Translations under genes and position numbers: made by a program
Notes under the pieces: generated by a model
Told to the model about the DNA's origin: nothing
The model's input: only the letters and a program-made list of their open reading frames with translations
The model's database searches: none
Part shown: positions 1-8,704 of the stretch, piece after piece
Numbering within the stretch: the first letter of the stretch is position 1
Layout: each line of letters begins with the position of its first letter
Source: Kiloniellales bacterium
GTDB taxonomy: Bacteria; Pseudomonadota; Alphaproteobacteria; Kiloniellales; JAKSDN01
Assembly: GCA_022360075.1 (NCBI GenBank)
Contig: JAKSDN010000681.1
Location: forward strand, 1 to 10,840
Length of the DNA stretch: 10,840 nt
Direction: 5' to 3'

Positions 1-994
1 CCAGGACCTCGCGGTTCACCACGTTGACCGGCTCGGCGCCGGCCATGACCGCCATGGCGGCGGCGCTGTCGGCGGCGGCGAGGCCGCGGAACAGCTCGTC
101 GGTGAAGCAGAGCGCGTGCGGCGTGACGATCACGTTGTCCAGGGCCAGAAGCGGCTCGTCGGGCGCCGGCGGCTCTTGCTCCAGCACGTCGAGGCCGGCG
201 CCGGCGATGCGCCCGGCGCGCAGGGCCTCGGTCAGAGCCGCCTGATCGACGATCGGCCCCCGCGCGGTGTTGATCAGGTAGGCGCTGGGCTTCATCAGGG
301 CGAGGCGCTGGGCGTTCACCAGCCCGCGGGTCGCTTCCGACAGGGGGCAATTGACCGCGAGCACGTCGGCCTGGCGAAACAGCGAATCGAGATCCACGGA
401 CTCGACGCCGAGCACGGCGAAGCGCTCGGGCGCGGCCTCGGGGTCGTGGGCGATGAAGCGCAGGCCGAAGGGGGCGGCCAGGCGGAACATCTCGCCGCCG
501 ATGTTGCCCAGGCCGATCGAGCCCAGGGTGCGGCCGGTCAGGCCGAGGCCGTTGTAGTCGGTCTTGCGCGCCCAGCCCTCGGGTCCCTCGCGGGCGATCC
601 GGTCCTTGTCGCGCAGCCGCATGGTCAGGGCCAGCATGAGCGTGATGATGGAGACCGCGACCGGCCGGCGCACGCCGTCGGGGCCGATCACGAGCGCGCA
701 GTCGTTCGCCGTGCAGGCCGCGAGATCGAGCGTGTCGTAGCCAACGCCGAAGCGCGCGATCACGCTCAGGCGCCGGTTCGGGTGGAACGAGGCCGGGGCC
801 ACCCGGGGCAGGAGCAGCATGAGGGCATCGACCGTCTCGATCTGGTCCGGCGTGATCTCCGGGCCCATGTCGAGGCGCACGATCTCGACCCGCGGATCGT
901 CCTCGAGGGCATGCCAGTCGGCGTCAGGAAAGCAGGCCCGGCCGTCGTGGCGAAAGAAATCGCCGGAAAACGCCACGCGAAACGGCTCGGCCAT
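1..994 (-). CDS. D-2-hydroxyacid dehydrogenase, NAD(P)-dependent (3' end cut by window edge)
   Basis: Predicted cytosolic oxidoreductase that interconverts a D-2-hydroxyacid and the 2-oxoacid using NAD(P). The reading frame starts at ATG 994 and stays open to base 1, giving 331 residues. The family is usually about 315-345 residues, so only a short C-terminal tail should be missing. Visible motifs are RFGVGYD (81-87), the Rossmann loop GSIGLGNIG (158-166), the catalytic Arg in NTARGPIVD (R245), the catalytic Glu in DVLEQEPP (E274) and the catalytic His in TPHALC (H293). The start is supported by a purine-rich Shine-Dalgarno (GGGGAGGGG) just upstream. It lies 88 nt downstream of cckA on the same strand, so it could be co-transcribed, but nothing ties it to motility. 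The phosphoglycerate/hydroxypyruvate/glyoxylate reductase-like fold is clear; the substrate cannot be read from the sequence, so no symbol is given. Confidence 0.9.
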   Translation of the reverse strand, partial: MAEPFRVAFSGDFFRHDGRACFPDADWHALEDDPRVEIVRLDMGPEITPDQIETVDALMLLLPRVAPASFHPNRRLSVIARFGVGYDTLDLAACTANDCALVIGPDGVRRPVAVSIITLMLALTMRLRDKDRIAREGPEGWARKTDYNGLGLTGRTLGSIGLGNIGGEMFRLAAPFGLRFIAHDPEAAPERFAVLGVESVDLDSLFRQADVLAVNCPLSEATRGLVNAQRLALMKPSAYLINTARGPIVDQAALTEALRAGRIAGAGLDVLEQEPPAPDEPLLALDNVIVTPHALCFTDELFRGLAAADSAAAMAVMAGAEPVNVVNREVL

Positions 995-1082
995 GCTCCC
1001 CTCCCCGGTGCCCTGCGGAGCCGCCAGTGTGACCGAAAAGGCCCGTTGCCGAAACGCCGGAGCCGGCCTGCGTTCCTCGCCC

Positions 1083-3689
<2,607 letters not shown>

Positions 3690-3698
3690 GCGCGCGAA

Positions 3699-3704
3699 CC
3701 TCCC
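3699..3704 (-). promoter_or_regulatory. Ribosome-binding site that fixes the cckA start
   Basis: On the minus strand this reads GGGAGG, 9 nt before ATG 3689. The other in-frame ATGs further upstream (3713 and 3857) have no comparable purine stretch. The site supports the shorter 868-residue CckA, which begins directly with its hydrophobic N-terminus. Confidence 0.6.
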
Positions 3705-3914
3705 GGCCGGCATTCGCGATTCGCCGGCATAGACCCTCGAGAGCAGGATCCGATGCACCCGTGACTCACAACAGCCCTTCATTCCCCCAGGGGGTGCGGT
3801 CGAATCCTGGGCCGCTGACCAGACCCTAGCCGTTAAGTGGTTATCCAACAAGATCATTCGCTTGTCTGCCCGAGATCTCGGCCGGCGCGCCCGGATGAGC
3901 TTCCAAGATCAGAT

Positions 3915-5006
3915 TCAGGGCCGCGCCCCGGCCCGCGGCGCATTGCCTTTGAGGCGCATGACGTAGCTGATCACCTCGGCGACTGCCTGATAGTGCTCCG
4001 GCGGCACCTCCTGATCGAGCTCGACGCCATCGAACAGCGTCCGCGCCAGCGGCGGGTTCTCGACGATCGGGATTTCGTGCGCCTCGGCGATCTCGCGGAT
4101 CTTGAAGGCGATGTTGTCCGCGCCCTTGGCGGTGACGCGCGGCGCCTGATCCTCGCCATGGCGATAACGCAGCGCGACGGCGAAGTGGGTCGGGTTGGTG
4201 ACCACGACGTCGGACTCGGGCACCGCCGACATCATGCGCTGGCGGGCCCGCTCGGTGCGGATCTGGCGCAGCCGCGCCTTGATCATGGGGTCGCCTTCGG
4301 TCTGCTTGTACTCGTCCTTAAGCTCCTGTTTCGACATGCGCATCTGCTTCATGTGCTGCTGGCGCTGAAACAGGAAGTCCAGAGCGGCGATCACGGTCAT
4401 CACGGCCAGGGCGGCGATCAGCACCTTGAGGCTGAGCCAGACCACGTGGCTCGCGAACTGCGGCATCTCGAGGGTCGTGATCTGCGGGATGGTGTCCTTC
4501 TCCGGCCAGAGCACCAGCGCGATCACCGCGCCCACGACCGTCAGCTTGAAGATGCCCTTCAGGAACTCCGCGAGCGCCTTCATCGAAAACTGGCGGGTGA
4601 AGCCGCGGATCAGGGAGATCTTCTCGAGCTTCGGCTTCATGCGTTCGGCCGAAAAGAGGACGCCGGTCTGCAGCAGACCCGAGAGGATCGCCGCGGCGAC
4701 CAGGATCGCCATGGGCAGCAGCAGAGCCGAGGCCACGTCCCAGGAAGCCTCGCTGAGAACACCTTCGATGCTTCGGGAATCGACGCGCATCAAGTGCGGG
4801 CGCTCGAAGAACGGGAGCATCGCCAGGCCGATGTCGTTGGCCATGCCGGGCAGGAGAAAGGCCACGATCAGGGTGAAGCCCAGGATCATGAACCAGTGCC
4901 CGACTTCCTGCGACTTCGCGACGTCGCCCTTCTCGCGCGCCTCGCGCAGCCGTTTCTCGGTCGGCTCCTCGGTTTTTTGCGAGTCGTCTTGCTGGTCTTC
5001 GGCCAT
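3915..5006 (-). CDS. flhB: FlhB, flagellar type III export gate/switch protein
   Basis: Inner-membrane component of the flagellar export apparatus that switches substrate specificity from rod/hook to filament subunits. The 363-residue length is normal for the family. The N-terminus carries the typical EEPTEKRLREAREKGDVAKS segment (13-32). Hydrophobic helices lie at about 38-56, 91-112, 153-168 and 187-212. A charged linker follows, then the cytoplasmic domain with the autocleavage motif NPTH at 271-274, where the family cuts between N271 and P272. The conserved blocks AVALRY, PRVTAKG and ENPPLA follow. The start is ATG 5006; the purine-rich GAGGGG upstream is rather distant, so the ribosome-binding site is weak. 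It lies 32 nt after fliR and is the last flagellar gene before cckA. A second, shorter FlhB-like protein is encoded at 8033-8338. Confidence 0.97.
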   Translation of the reverse strand: MAEDQQDDSQKTEEPTEKRLREAREKGDVAKSQEVGHWFMILGFTLIVAFLLPGMANDIGLAMLPFFERPHLMRVDSRSIEGVLSEASWDVASALLLPMAILVAAAILSGLLQTGVLFSAERMKPKLEKISLIRGFTRQFSMKALAEFLKGIFKLTVVGAVIALVLWPEKDTIPQITTLEMPQFASHVVWLSLKVLIAALAVMTVIAALDFLFQRQQHMKQMRMSKQELKDEYKQTEGDPMIKARLRQIRTERARQRMMSAVPESDVVVTNPTHFAVALRYRHGEDQAPRVTAKGADNIAFKIREIAEAHEIPIVENPPLARTLFDGVELDQEVPPEHYQAVAEVISYVMRLKGNAPRAGARP

Positions 5007-5038
5007 GGCTCAAGCACCGCCCCTCGGGCCGGCCGCGA

Positions 5039-5800
5039 CTAGACGTTCACGAAAGGCAGGATGGTCTCTTCGAAGCGCATGGCGAACCAGCGGATGGCGA
5101 CCGGCAGGGCGAAGAACAGCACGACCAGACCGATAGCGACCTGCACCGGCATGGCGACGAAGAAGATCTGCACTTGTGGCATGAGTCGCGACAGCAGGCC
5201 GATGCCGAGGTAGAAGATGCCGCCGACCGCGATGAAGGGCGCGGAGATCTGAAATGACAACAGGAAGCTCTTGGAAACAACCTGTGTGATCATTTGCGAC
5301 AGGTCGCCGACCGGTAGCGGCGCACCCGGCACGAAGAGGCCATAGCTGTCGACGACGGCGATCAGCAGCAGGTGATGCAGATCGAGGGCGAAGATCACGA
5401 GCAGCGCGACCAGGGTCAGGAAGGAGCCCGCGATCGAGCCCTGCTGCGCGGCGCTGGGATCGTCGACCAGGGCGTTGGCCAGCGAGCTCATGTAGGCGAT
5501 CACCATGCCGGCCGTTGTCAGGGCGGCCATGAGCAGGCGCGCGAGGGTGCCGAAGAACAGGCCAATGACGATCTCGCCGGCGATCAGCAGCACGAGGGCA
5601 ATCCCCGATTCCGGCTGCGGCGGGAGAACCGGCGCCAGCAGGGGCGTCACGAGAAGAGCGATCAGCAAGGCCAGGATCAGACGGGCCCGGGTGCCGACGT
5701 AGGGGTCGCCGATGCCCGGCATCAGCATGACAGTGGCACCGACCCGCGAGAAAACGAGGAGGAGCGAGAAGATTTCGGCCGGGAGGAGCGCCGCGAGCAT
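5039..5800 (-). CDS. fliR: FliR, flagellar export gate membrane protein
   Basis: Inner-membrane protein of the export gate, which in known structures forms the FliP5-FliQ4-FliR1 pore complex. At 253 residues it has the usual family length and is almost entirely hydrophobic, with about six membrane helices. Recognisable family features are the N-terminal FSRVGATVMLMPGIGD (17-32), where FliR proteins carry an R-x-x-x-h-x-x-x-P-x-x-G pattern, the internal GEIVIGLFFG, and the C-terminal MPQVQIFFVAMPVQVAIG. ATG 5800 is preceded by GCAGGA about 9 nt upstream. It lies 54 nt after fliQ and 32 nt before flhB, consistent with one operon. Confidence 0.96.
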   Translation of the reverse strand: MLAALLPAEIFSLLLVFSRVGATVMLMPGIGDPYVGTRARLILALLIALLVTPLLAPVLPPQPESGIALVLLIAGEIVIGLFFGTLARLLMAALTTAGMVIAYMSSLANALVDDPSAAQQGSIAGSFLTLVALLVIFALDLHHLLLIAVVDSYGLFVPGAPLPVGDLSQMITQVVSKSFLLSFQISAPFIAVGGIFYLGIGLLSRLMPQVQIFFVAMPVQVAIGLVVLFFALPVAIRWFAMRFEETILPFVNV

Positions 5801-5854
5801 GAGCCGGTATCCTGCGATGCGTCGCGGCGCCGTTCGCCGTCCGTCGCCGCCGGC

Positions 5855-6121
5855 CTAGCCCAACGCGATGATGCGATCCATCAGGCTCTGCCCGAAGGTC
5901 ATCATCGTGTTGAGCATGAAAGGCATCAAAAGCAGGAGCGCGAGAAAGACCACGATGATCTTGGGCACGAAGGTGAGGGTCATCTCCTGGATCTGCGTGA
6001 GCGCCTGGACCAGCGCGATCGCCAGGCCGATCACCAGGGTCGGCAAGAGCAGGGGCGCACCCACCTTGAGCATCACGACGACGGCCTCGCGCGAGACTTC
6101 CAGCACGTCCGTGGCATTCAT
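5855..6121 (-). CDS. fliQ: FliQ, flagellar export gate membrane protein
   Basis: Small inner-membrane subunit of the flagellar export gate. The 88-residue length is exactly that expected of FliQ. Two hydrophobic helices are visible at about 14-38 and 52-74. Between them runs the conserved GLAIALVQALTQIQEMTLTF followed by VPKI, the FliQ/SctS signature. The start ATG 6121 has AGGGG about 6 nt upstream. It lies between fliE (59 nt) and fliR (54 nt) on the same strand. Confidence 0.96.
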   Translation of the reverse strand: MNATDVLEVSREAVVVMLKVGAPLLLPTLVIGLAIALVQALTQIQEMTLTFVPKIIVVFLALLLLMPFMLNTMMTFGQSLMDRIIALG

Positions 6122-6180
6122 CGGCGCCCCTCGCCCCCCGAGCCGGCATCGAGTCGATCAGCCTCGTCTCCCGAAGGCGC

Positions 6181-6492
6181 CTAGATCGGCATGCGCAGGA
6201 TGTCCTGATAGGCCTGGATGACGCGGTCGCGCACGGTGACGACCGTTTGCAGCGTGATATCGGCCTGGGAGACCGCCATGACGACCTCGTTGATGTCGGC
6301 TTTGCCGGCCGCCGCCTTGAGGGTCTCGGCCTCGCTCGACTTCAATGTCTTGATCGTGGTCGCGGCGGCGTCGCGCAGCATGCTCGCGAAGTCATCGCCC
6401 GCCGCCTCGCTGCGCGAGGGCAGACCGGACGCCTTATTGGCCCCGCTGATCTGATTGTAGGCCGCGGCTGCGGTCGCTGAATTGACGGGCAT
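6181..6492 (-). CDS. fliE: FliE, flagellar hook-basal body junction protein
   Basis: Exported protein that joins the MS ring/export gate to the proximal rod. The 103-residue length fits the family (about 100-110). The C-terminal half (about 67-103), with DINEVVMAVSQADITLQTVV followed by VRDRVIQAYQDILRMPI, is the conserved FliE segment; the N-terminus is Ala-rich and variable, as is usual. The start ATG 6492 has a strong GAGGAG Shine-Dalgarno 7 nt upstream. The 105 nt between flgC and fliE is the largest gap among the flagellar genes of this operon; it is GC-rich and shows no convincing promoter. Confidence 0.95.
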   Translation of the reverse strand: MPVNSATAAAAYNQISGANKASGLPSRSEAAGDDFASMLRDAAATTIKTLKSSEAETLKAAAGKADINEVVMAVSQADITLQTVVTVRDRVIQAYQDILRMPI

Positions 6493-6597
6493 GGCTCAAC
6501 TCCTCGAGACCGTCTTGCTCTCGGTGTCGGCCTTCCTGGCGAATGGGCGACCGCCCTCCTGGCGGCCGCGGGCTGTGGCGTGCGCGCCCGCGCGGCG

Positions 6598-7005
6598 CTA
6601 ACGCAGGATGTCGATCGTCTGCTGCAGCATCGCGCGCGAGGACTGGATCACCTTCAGGTTCGCCTCGTAGCTGCGCTGCGCCTCGCGCATGTCGGTCAGC
6701 TCGATCAGGCTGTTGACGTTCGAGACGAGGAGGTAGCCCTCCTCATCGGCCGCCGGATGCCCGGGCTCGTAGCGCCGACCGAAGTCGCCGCGGTCCGGCG
6801 AGATGCCCTTGACGTAGACGGTCTCGGCGCCGAGGGCGCGATCCAGCGCGTTGTCGAAGGTCACGACCTTGCGTCGATAGGGCTGGCCGCCGGCGACCTG
6901 CGCCGTGGAATCGGCATTGGCGATGTTCTCGGCGATGACGCGAATGCGGGAGCCCTGCGCCTTCATGCCCGAGGCGGAAATCGACATCGACTTCAACAGG
7001 TCCAT
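6598..7005 (-). CDS. flgC: FlgC, flagellar proximal rod protein
   Basis: Rod subunit exported through the type III apparatus and assembled in the periplasm. The 135-residue length is normal. The N-terminal rod/hook motif SISASGMKAQGSRIRVIAEN (8-27) followed by IANADST, and the C-terminal helix NSLIELTDMREAQRSYEANL with a QTIDILR end, are typical of FlgC. There is no cleavable signal peptide, as expected for a type III substrate. The start ATG 7005 has GGGAG 9 nt upstream. It lies 59 nt downstream of flgB. Confidence 0.96.
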   Translation of the reverse strand: MDLLKSMSISASGMKAQGSRIRVIAENIANADSTAQVAGGQPYRRKVVTFDNALDRALGAETVYVKGISPDRGDFGRRYEPGHPAADEEGYLLVSNVNSLIELTDMREAQRSYEANLKVIQSSRAMLQQTIDILR

Positions 7006-7064
7006 GACTCTGGTCTCCCGCGGCGCCTTCCAAGGCGGCCGTAAAGCTAGGAACGAATGCCGGC

Positions 7065-7469
7065 TCAGCCGCCGCCGCGCAGCGCGGTGCGGATCATGCT
7101 CAGGTGCTTGCGGTAGAGATTGCTCATCGCCTGATAGTCCATTTGAGTCTGACCGACCTTGACGAGCTGCTCTTCCAGCACGACCGCGTTGCCCGAGGGC
7201 GCGACTTCGTAGGTGCGGCGCTGCTCGCCGTCGTCGAAGGCACCTTTGCGCGGGCCGCTGCCGGCGAGATGCAGCGCGTGCGTACGGGCGGCCGTCACCG
7301 ATCGCATCGAGCTGGTGAGCGCCTGGTCGAAGGCACCGGCCTTGAGATCCTTGGGCACATAGTCCGGCGTGTCGGAATTGGCGATGTTCTGCGACAGGAC
7401 CGACTGACGCTGTCCGAGCCAGGACATCTTGCGCGCGATCGCTTCGAAGATGTTGAGCGTGCCGGCCAT
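7065..7469 (-). CDS. flgB: FlgB, flagellar proximal rod protein
   Basis: Rod subunit at the base of the flagellar axis and the first gene of the leftward flagellar operon. The protein has 134 residues. The N-terminal rod motif SQNIANSDTPDY (26-37) and the C-terminal QTQMDYQAMSNLYRKHLSMI match FlgB. ATG 7469 is preferred over an in-frame TTG one codon upstream because GGAG lies 5 nt before the ATG but only 2 nt before the TTG. The 155-nt region shared with divergent csrA holds candidate CtrA boxes. The leader also carries GGA triplets, including one within the Shine-Dalgarno, that could be CsrA targets (inference). Confidence 0.95.
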   Translation of the reverse strand: MAGTLNIFEAIARKMSWLGQRQSVLSQNIANSDTPDYVPKDLKAGAFDQALTSSMRSVTAARTHALHLAGSGPRKGAFDDGEQRRTYEVAPSGNAVVLEEQLVKVGQTQMDYQAMSNLYRKHLSMIRTALRGGG

Positions 7470-7483
7470 CAAATCTCCATCAC

Positions 7484-7510
7484 GGGGCGGATTCCGGTCC
7501 CGAAAGCCCC
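7484..7510 (-). promoter_or_regulatory. Possible stem-loop in the flgB leader with GGA in the loop
   Basis: On the minus strand a 5-bp outer stem, GGGGC (7510-7506) with GCCCC (7488-7484), encloses a 3-bp GGA/TCC stem with the loop CCGGAA. A five-base bulge lies on one side. The structure ends about 14 nt before the flgB start, and a second GGA (in ATGGAG) forms the Shine-Dalgarno. CsrA proteins bind GGA in hairpin loops and near ribosome-binding sites, so this is a possible regulatory leader. The GC-rich background makes chance pairing quite possible. Confidence 0.25.
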
Positions 7511-7532
7511 ATGAAATATCAGCCGTCGCTTG

Positions 7533-7557
7533 TTAAGATTGCGTAAAAGCGCTTTAA
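7533..7557. promoter_or_regulatory. Two overlapping near-matches to the CtrA box between flgB and csrA
   Basis: The known CtrA consensus is TTAA-N7-TTAA. Bases 7543-7557 read GTAA-N7-TTAA (7 of 8 fixed positions), and bases 7533-7547 read TTAA-N7-TAAA (7 of 8). Their centres are 10 bp apart, one helical turn. The pair sits mid-way in the divergent 155-bp region: 7543-7557 is 67 bp from the csrA start and 73 bp from the flgB start. This is an AT-rich island in a GC-rich background. An internal palindrome, AAAGCGCTTT, spans 7546-7555. Binding by CtrA is inference. Confidence 0.4.
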
Positions 7558-7612
7558 TTGGAGTCGGTGTCGGCGCTCGATTCGTCGCACGGCATCGCCA
7601 AAACATAATTCG

Positions 7613-7623
7613 GGCAGGATGCC
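7613..7623 (+). promoter_or_regulatory. Candidate CsrA-binding hairpin over the csrA ribosome-binding site
   Basis: The bases read GGC-AGGAT-GCC: a 3-bp stem (4 bp if A7616 pairs with T7620) with GGA in the loop. The same AGGA (7616-7619) is the Shine-Dalgarno for ATG 7625, with 5-nt spacing. CsrA family proteins are known to bind GGA in short hairpin loops that overlap ribosome-binding sites, so autoregulation is plausible. The stem is short, so this stays a prediction. Confidence 0.4.
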
Positions 7624-7624
7624 G

Positions 7625-7903
7625 ATGCTTTATCTCACGCGCAAAATCGGCGAGTCGGTCATTATCAATGACAACATTGAGGTCACCGTCGTAGACATTC
7701 GTGGAAAATCAATAAAGCTGGGCTTCACCTTTCCACCCGAGGCGACCGTCCTCCGTCGCGAGCTCTACGAGCGCATCCAGGCCGAGAACAAGGCCGCAGC
7801 CGCCGCCGCGGCCGGCGGAGACGCGCTGGTCATGGCTTTGGGCGGCGACTCGAAGGCGGGCGAACCGACCGGCGGCAAGGGTGACGACAAGGGCGACGGC
7901 TGA
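7625..7903 (+). CDS. csrA: CsrA, RNA-binding translational regulator with extended C-terminal tail
   Basis: Dimeric RNA-binding protein that controls translation and stability of mRNAs carrying GGA motifs. The protein has 92 residues from ATG 7625. MLYLTRKIGE opens the first strand like canonical CsrA, and the RNA-contact residues of E. coli CsrA (L4, R6, R44) fall at the same numbers here. An ATG two codons upstream (7619) is rejected because the Shine-Dalgarno would overlap it. The core ends near RRELYERIQAEN (44-55). The rest is an Ala run followed by a Gly/Asp/Lys-rich tail (about 57-92) that looks disordered; many CsrA proteins stop near 60-75 residues. The gene is divergent from flgB and first in the rightward set. 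The flagellar context suggests control of flagellar mRNAs. Confidence 0.93.
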   Translation: MLYLTRKIGESVIINDNIEVTVVDIRGKSIKLGFTFPPEATVLRRELYERIQAENKAAAAAAAGGDALVMALGGDSKAGEPTGGKGDDKGDG

Positions 7904-7919
7904 CGCTTCGCGAGCGCCG

Positions 7920-7934
7920 GCCGCGCGACGCGGC
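7920..7934 (+). terminator. Weak GC hairpin after csrA
   Basis: GCCGCG (7920-7925) and CGCGGC (7929-7934) form a perfect 6-bp stem with a 3-nt loop, 17 nt after the csrA stop. No T tract follows, so it is not a classical intrinsic terminator. It could attenuate transcription, or be chance in GC-rich DNA. The rest of the 129-nt gap to the next gene shows no recognisable promoter. Confidence 0.2.
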
Positions 7935-8032
7935 GAAACGATTCATTAAGCATAGTCGGCGACCATAGCGCTCGGGCTGCGGCTGCGTCCGTAGGCCGCT
8001 CCCTGCAGCCAATTCGGATGTGACCGAGCGCC

Positions 8033-8338
8033 GTGGCCGAGACCTCACAGCCGCCCAGCCAGCCGCCCCGCTCCGTCGCTGTTGCGCTGCAGCGCGACGC
8101 GAGCGCCGTTCAGCGCCCGCGCGTGGTCGCCAAGGGCCACGGCGCGGTCGCCGAGCAGATCCTCCAGATCGCTTTCGAGCGCGACATCAAGGTGCGCAAC
8201 GACGCCGACCTCGCCGAGATCCTTGGCGCCGTCGAGCTCGACAGCGAGGTACCCCTGGAGGCCCTGGCCGCGGTCGCGGAGATCCTGTCGTACCTCTATC
8301 GGGAGACCCGCACTCCCGCAGCGGAGACCAAGCCATGA
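8033..8338 (+). CDS. FlhB C-terminal-domain paralogue (FlhX-like), no membrane domain
   Basis: A 101-residue soluble protein related only to the cytoplasmic, post-cleavage half of FlhB. Residues 12-35 align without gaps to FlhB 272-295: P12 matches the P of NPTH, then AVAL and PRVxAKG are shared (12 of 24 identical). The similarity continues with VELDxEVP and AVAEhhSY, with one residue deleted. The autocleavage Asn and the T-H are absent, so it should not self-cleave; it resembles FlhB as it looks after cleavage. Small FlhB-like proteins (FlhX/FhlB/YlqH) are known in other bacteria, and Helicobacter FlhX can stand in for the cleaved FlhB domain. An in-frame stop at 8021 leaves GTG 8033 as the first start; no clear Shine-Dalgarno is seen. 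It overlaps the next gene by ATGA. Confidence 0.88.
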   Translation: MAETSQPPSQPPRSVAVALQRDASAVQRPRVVAKGHGAVAEQILQIAFERDIKVRNDADLAEILGAVELDSEVPLEALAAVAEILSYLYRETRTPAAETKP

Positions 8339-8670
8339 CCTCACCCCCTTCCAAGACGTCCGCCGATCTCGCCGAGGACCTGCGCATGCTCGATGGCATG
8401 GTCGCGCGGGCCCGCGGCGAGATCGCCAACGGCGGCGTGATCGACCTCGAGCCGCTGGCGCTCAAGGTGACGGCGCTCTGCGCGGAGATCGACCGGCTGC
8501 CGGGTGACGAGGCGATGCGCTTCAAGCCGACCCTGATCGCCTTGATCAGCGAGCTCAACGCCTTCGGCCAACAGATCGAGGCCGGCCTCGAGGCGCTCGC
8601 GCGCGAACTGGGCGAGCACGGCCGCCGCCGCGACGCCGCGGCCGCCTACGGCAAGGGCGACGGCGCCTGA
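8335..8670 (+). CDS. Uncharacterised small helical protein coupled to the FlhB-like gene
   Basis: I do not recognise this 111-residue protein. It begins at ATG 8335, overlapping the preceding stop as ATGA, with GGAG about 8 nt upstream, so translation is probably coupled. It has no signal peptide or membrane segment. Predicted helices cover about 10-31, 37-54 and 58-93; the last contains a heptad-like leucine/isoleucine pattern (TLIALISELNAFGQQIEAGL). The C-terminus is basic and Ala-rich (HGRRRDAAAAYGKG). Size, helicity and position between FlhX-like and fliO fit a FlgN/FliT-type export chaperone or another flagellar accessory factor, but this is inference from context only. It ends 34 nt before fliO. 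Confidence 0.75.
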   Translation: MTSPPSKTSADLAEDLRMLDGMVARARGEIANGGVIDLEPLALKVTALCAEIDRLPGDEAMRFKPTLIALISELNAFGQQIEAGLEALARELGEHGRRRDAAAAYGKGDGA

Positions 8671-8704
8671 TCGGCTTCAACTCGACGACGATCGCGCGCA
8701 CGCC

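Noticed and set aside
3784..3794. CCCCCAGGGGG palindrome in the flhB-cckA gap
   Set aside because: The loop would be 1-3 nt with a 4-5 bp stem and no T tract, so it is not a credible terminator or operator on this evidence.
3690..3857. Longer cckA start at 3857 (extra 56 residues) or at 3713
   Set aside because: The extra residues are not conserved-looking, would bury the signal/anchor sequence and lack a Shine-Dalgarno. ATG 3689 has GGGAGG at 9 nt.
3837..5042. Plus-strand open frame (401 codons) opposite flhB
   Set aside because: His/Asp/Gln/Leu-rich shadow typical of the antisense strand of membrane proteins; flhB fully explains the region.
5010..6149. Minus-strand open frame (379 codons) spanning fliR and fliQ
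   Set aside because: It is out of frame with both FliR and FliQ, which are clear family members with good starts, and its own sequence is Arg/Gly/Ala-rich.
6567..6592. 7-bp GC stem with a 12-nt loop between flgC and fliE
   Set aside because: All-GC pairing of this length is common by chance here, and no T tract or conserved motif accompanies it.
7587..7601. Possible sigma-54 promoter (TGGC...TGC) upstream of flgB on the minus strand
   Set aside because: The spacing between the GG and GC elements is one base short of the required distance and the second element is GTGC, not TTGC.
8020..8334. Plus-strand frame open from 8020 that would extend the 111-aa protein to 216 residues
   Set aside because: The upstream part is Arg/Pro-rich and reads out of frame across the FlhX-like gene, which has a clear homologue. 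ATG 8335 has a Shine-Dalgarno and the ATGA coupling.
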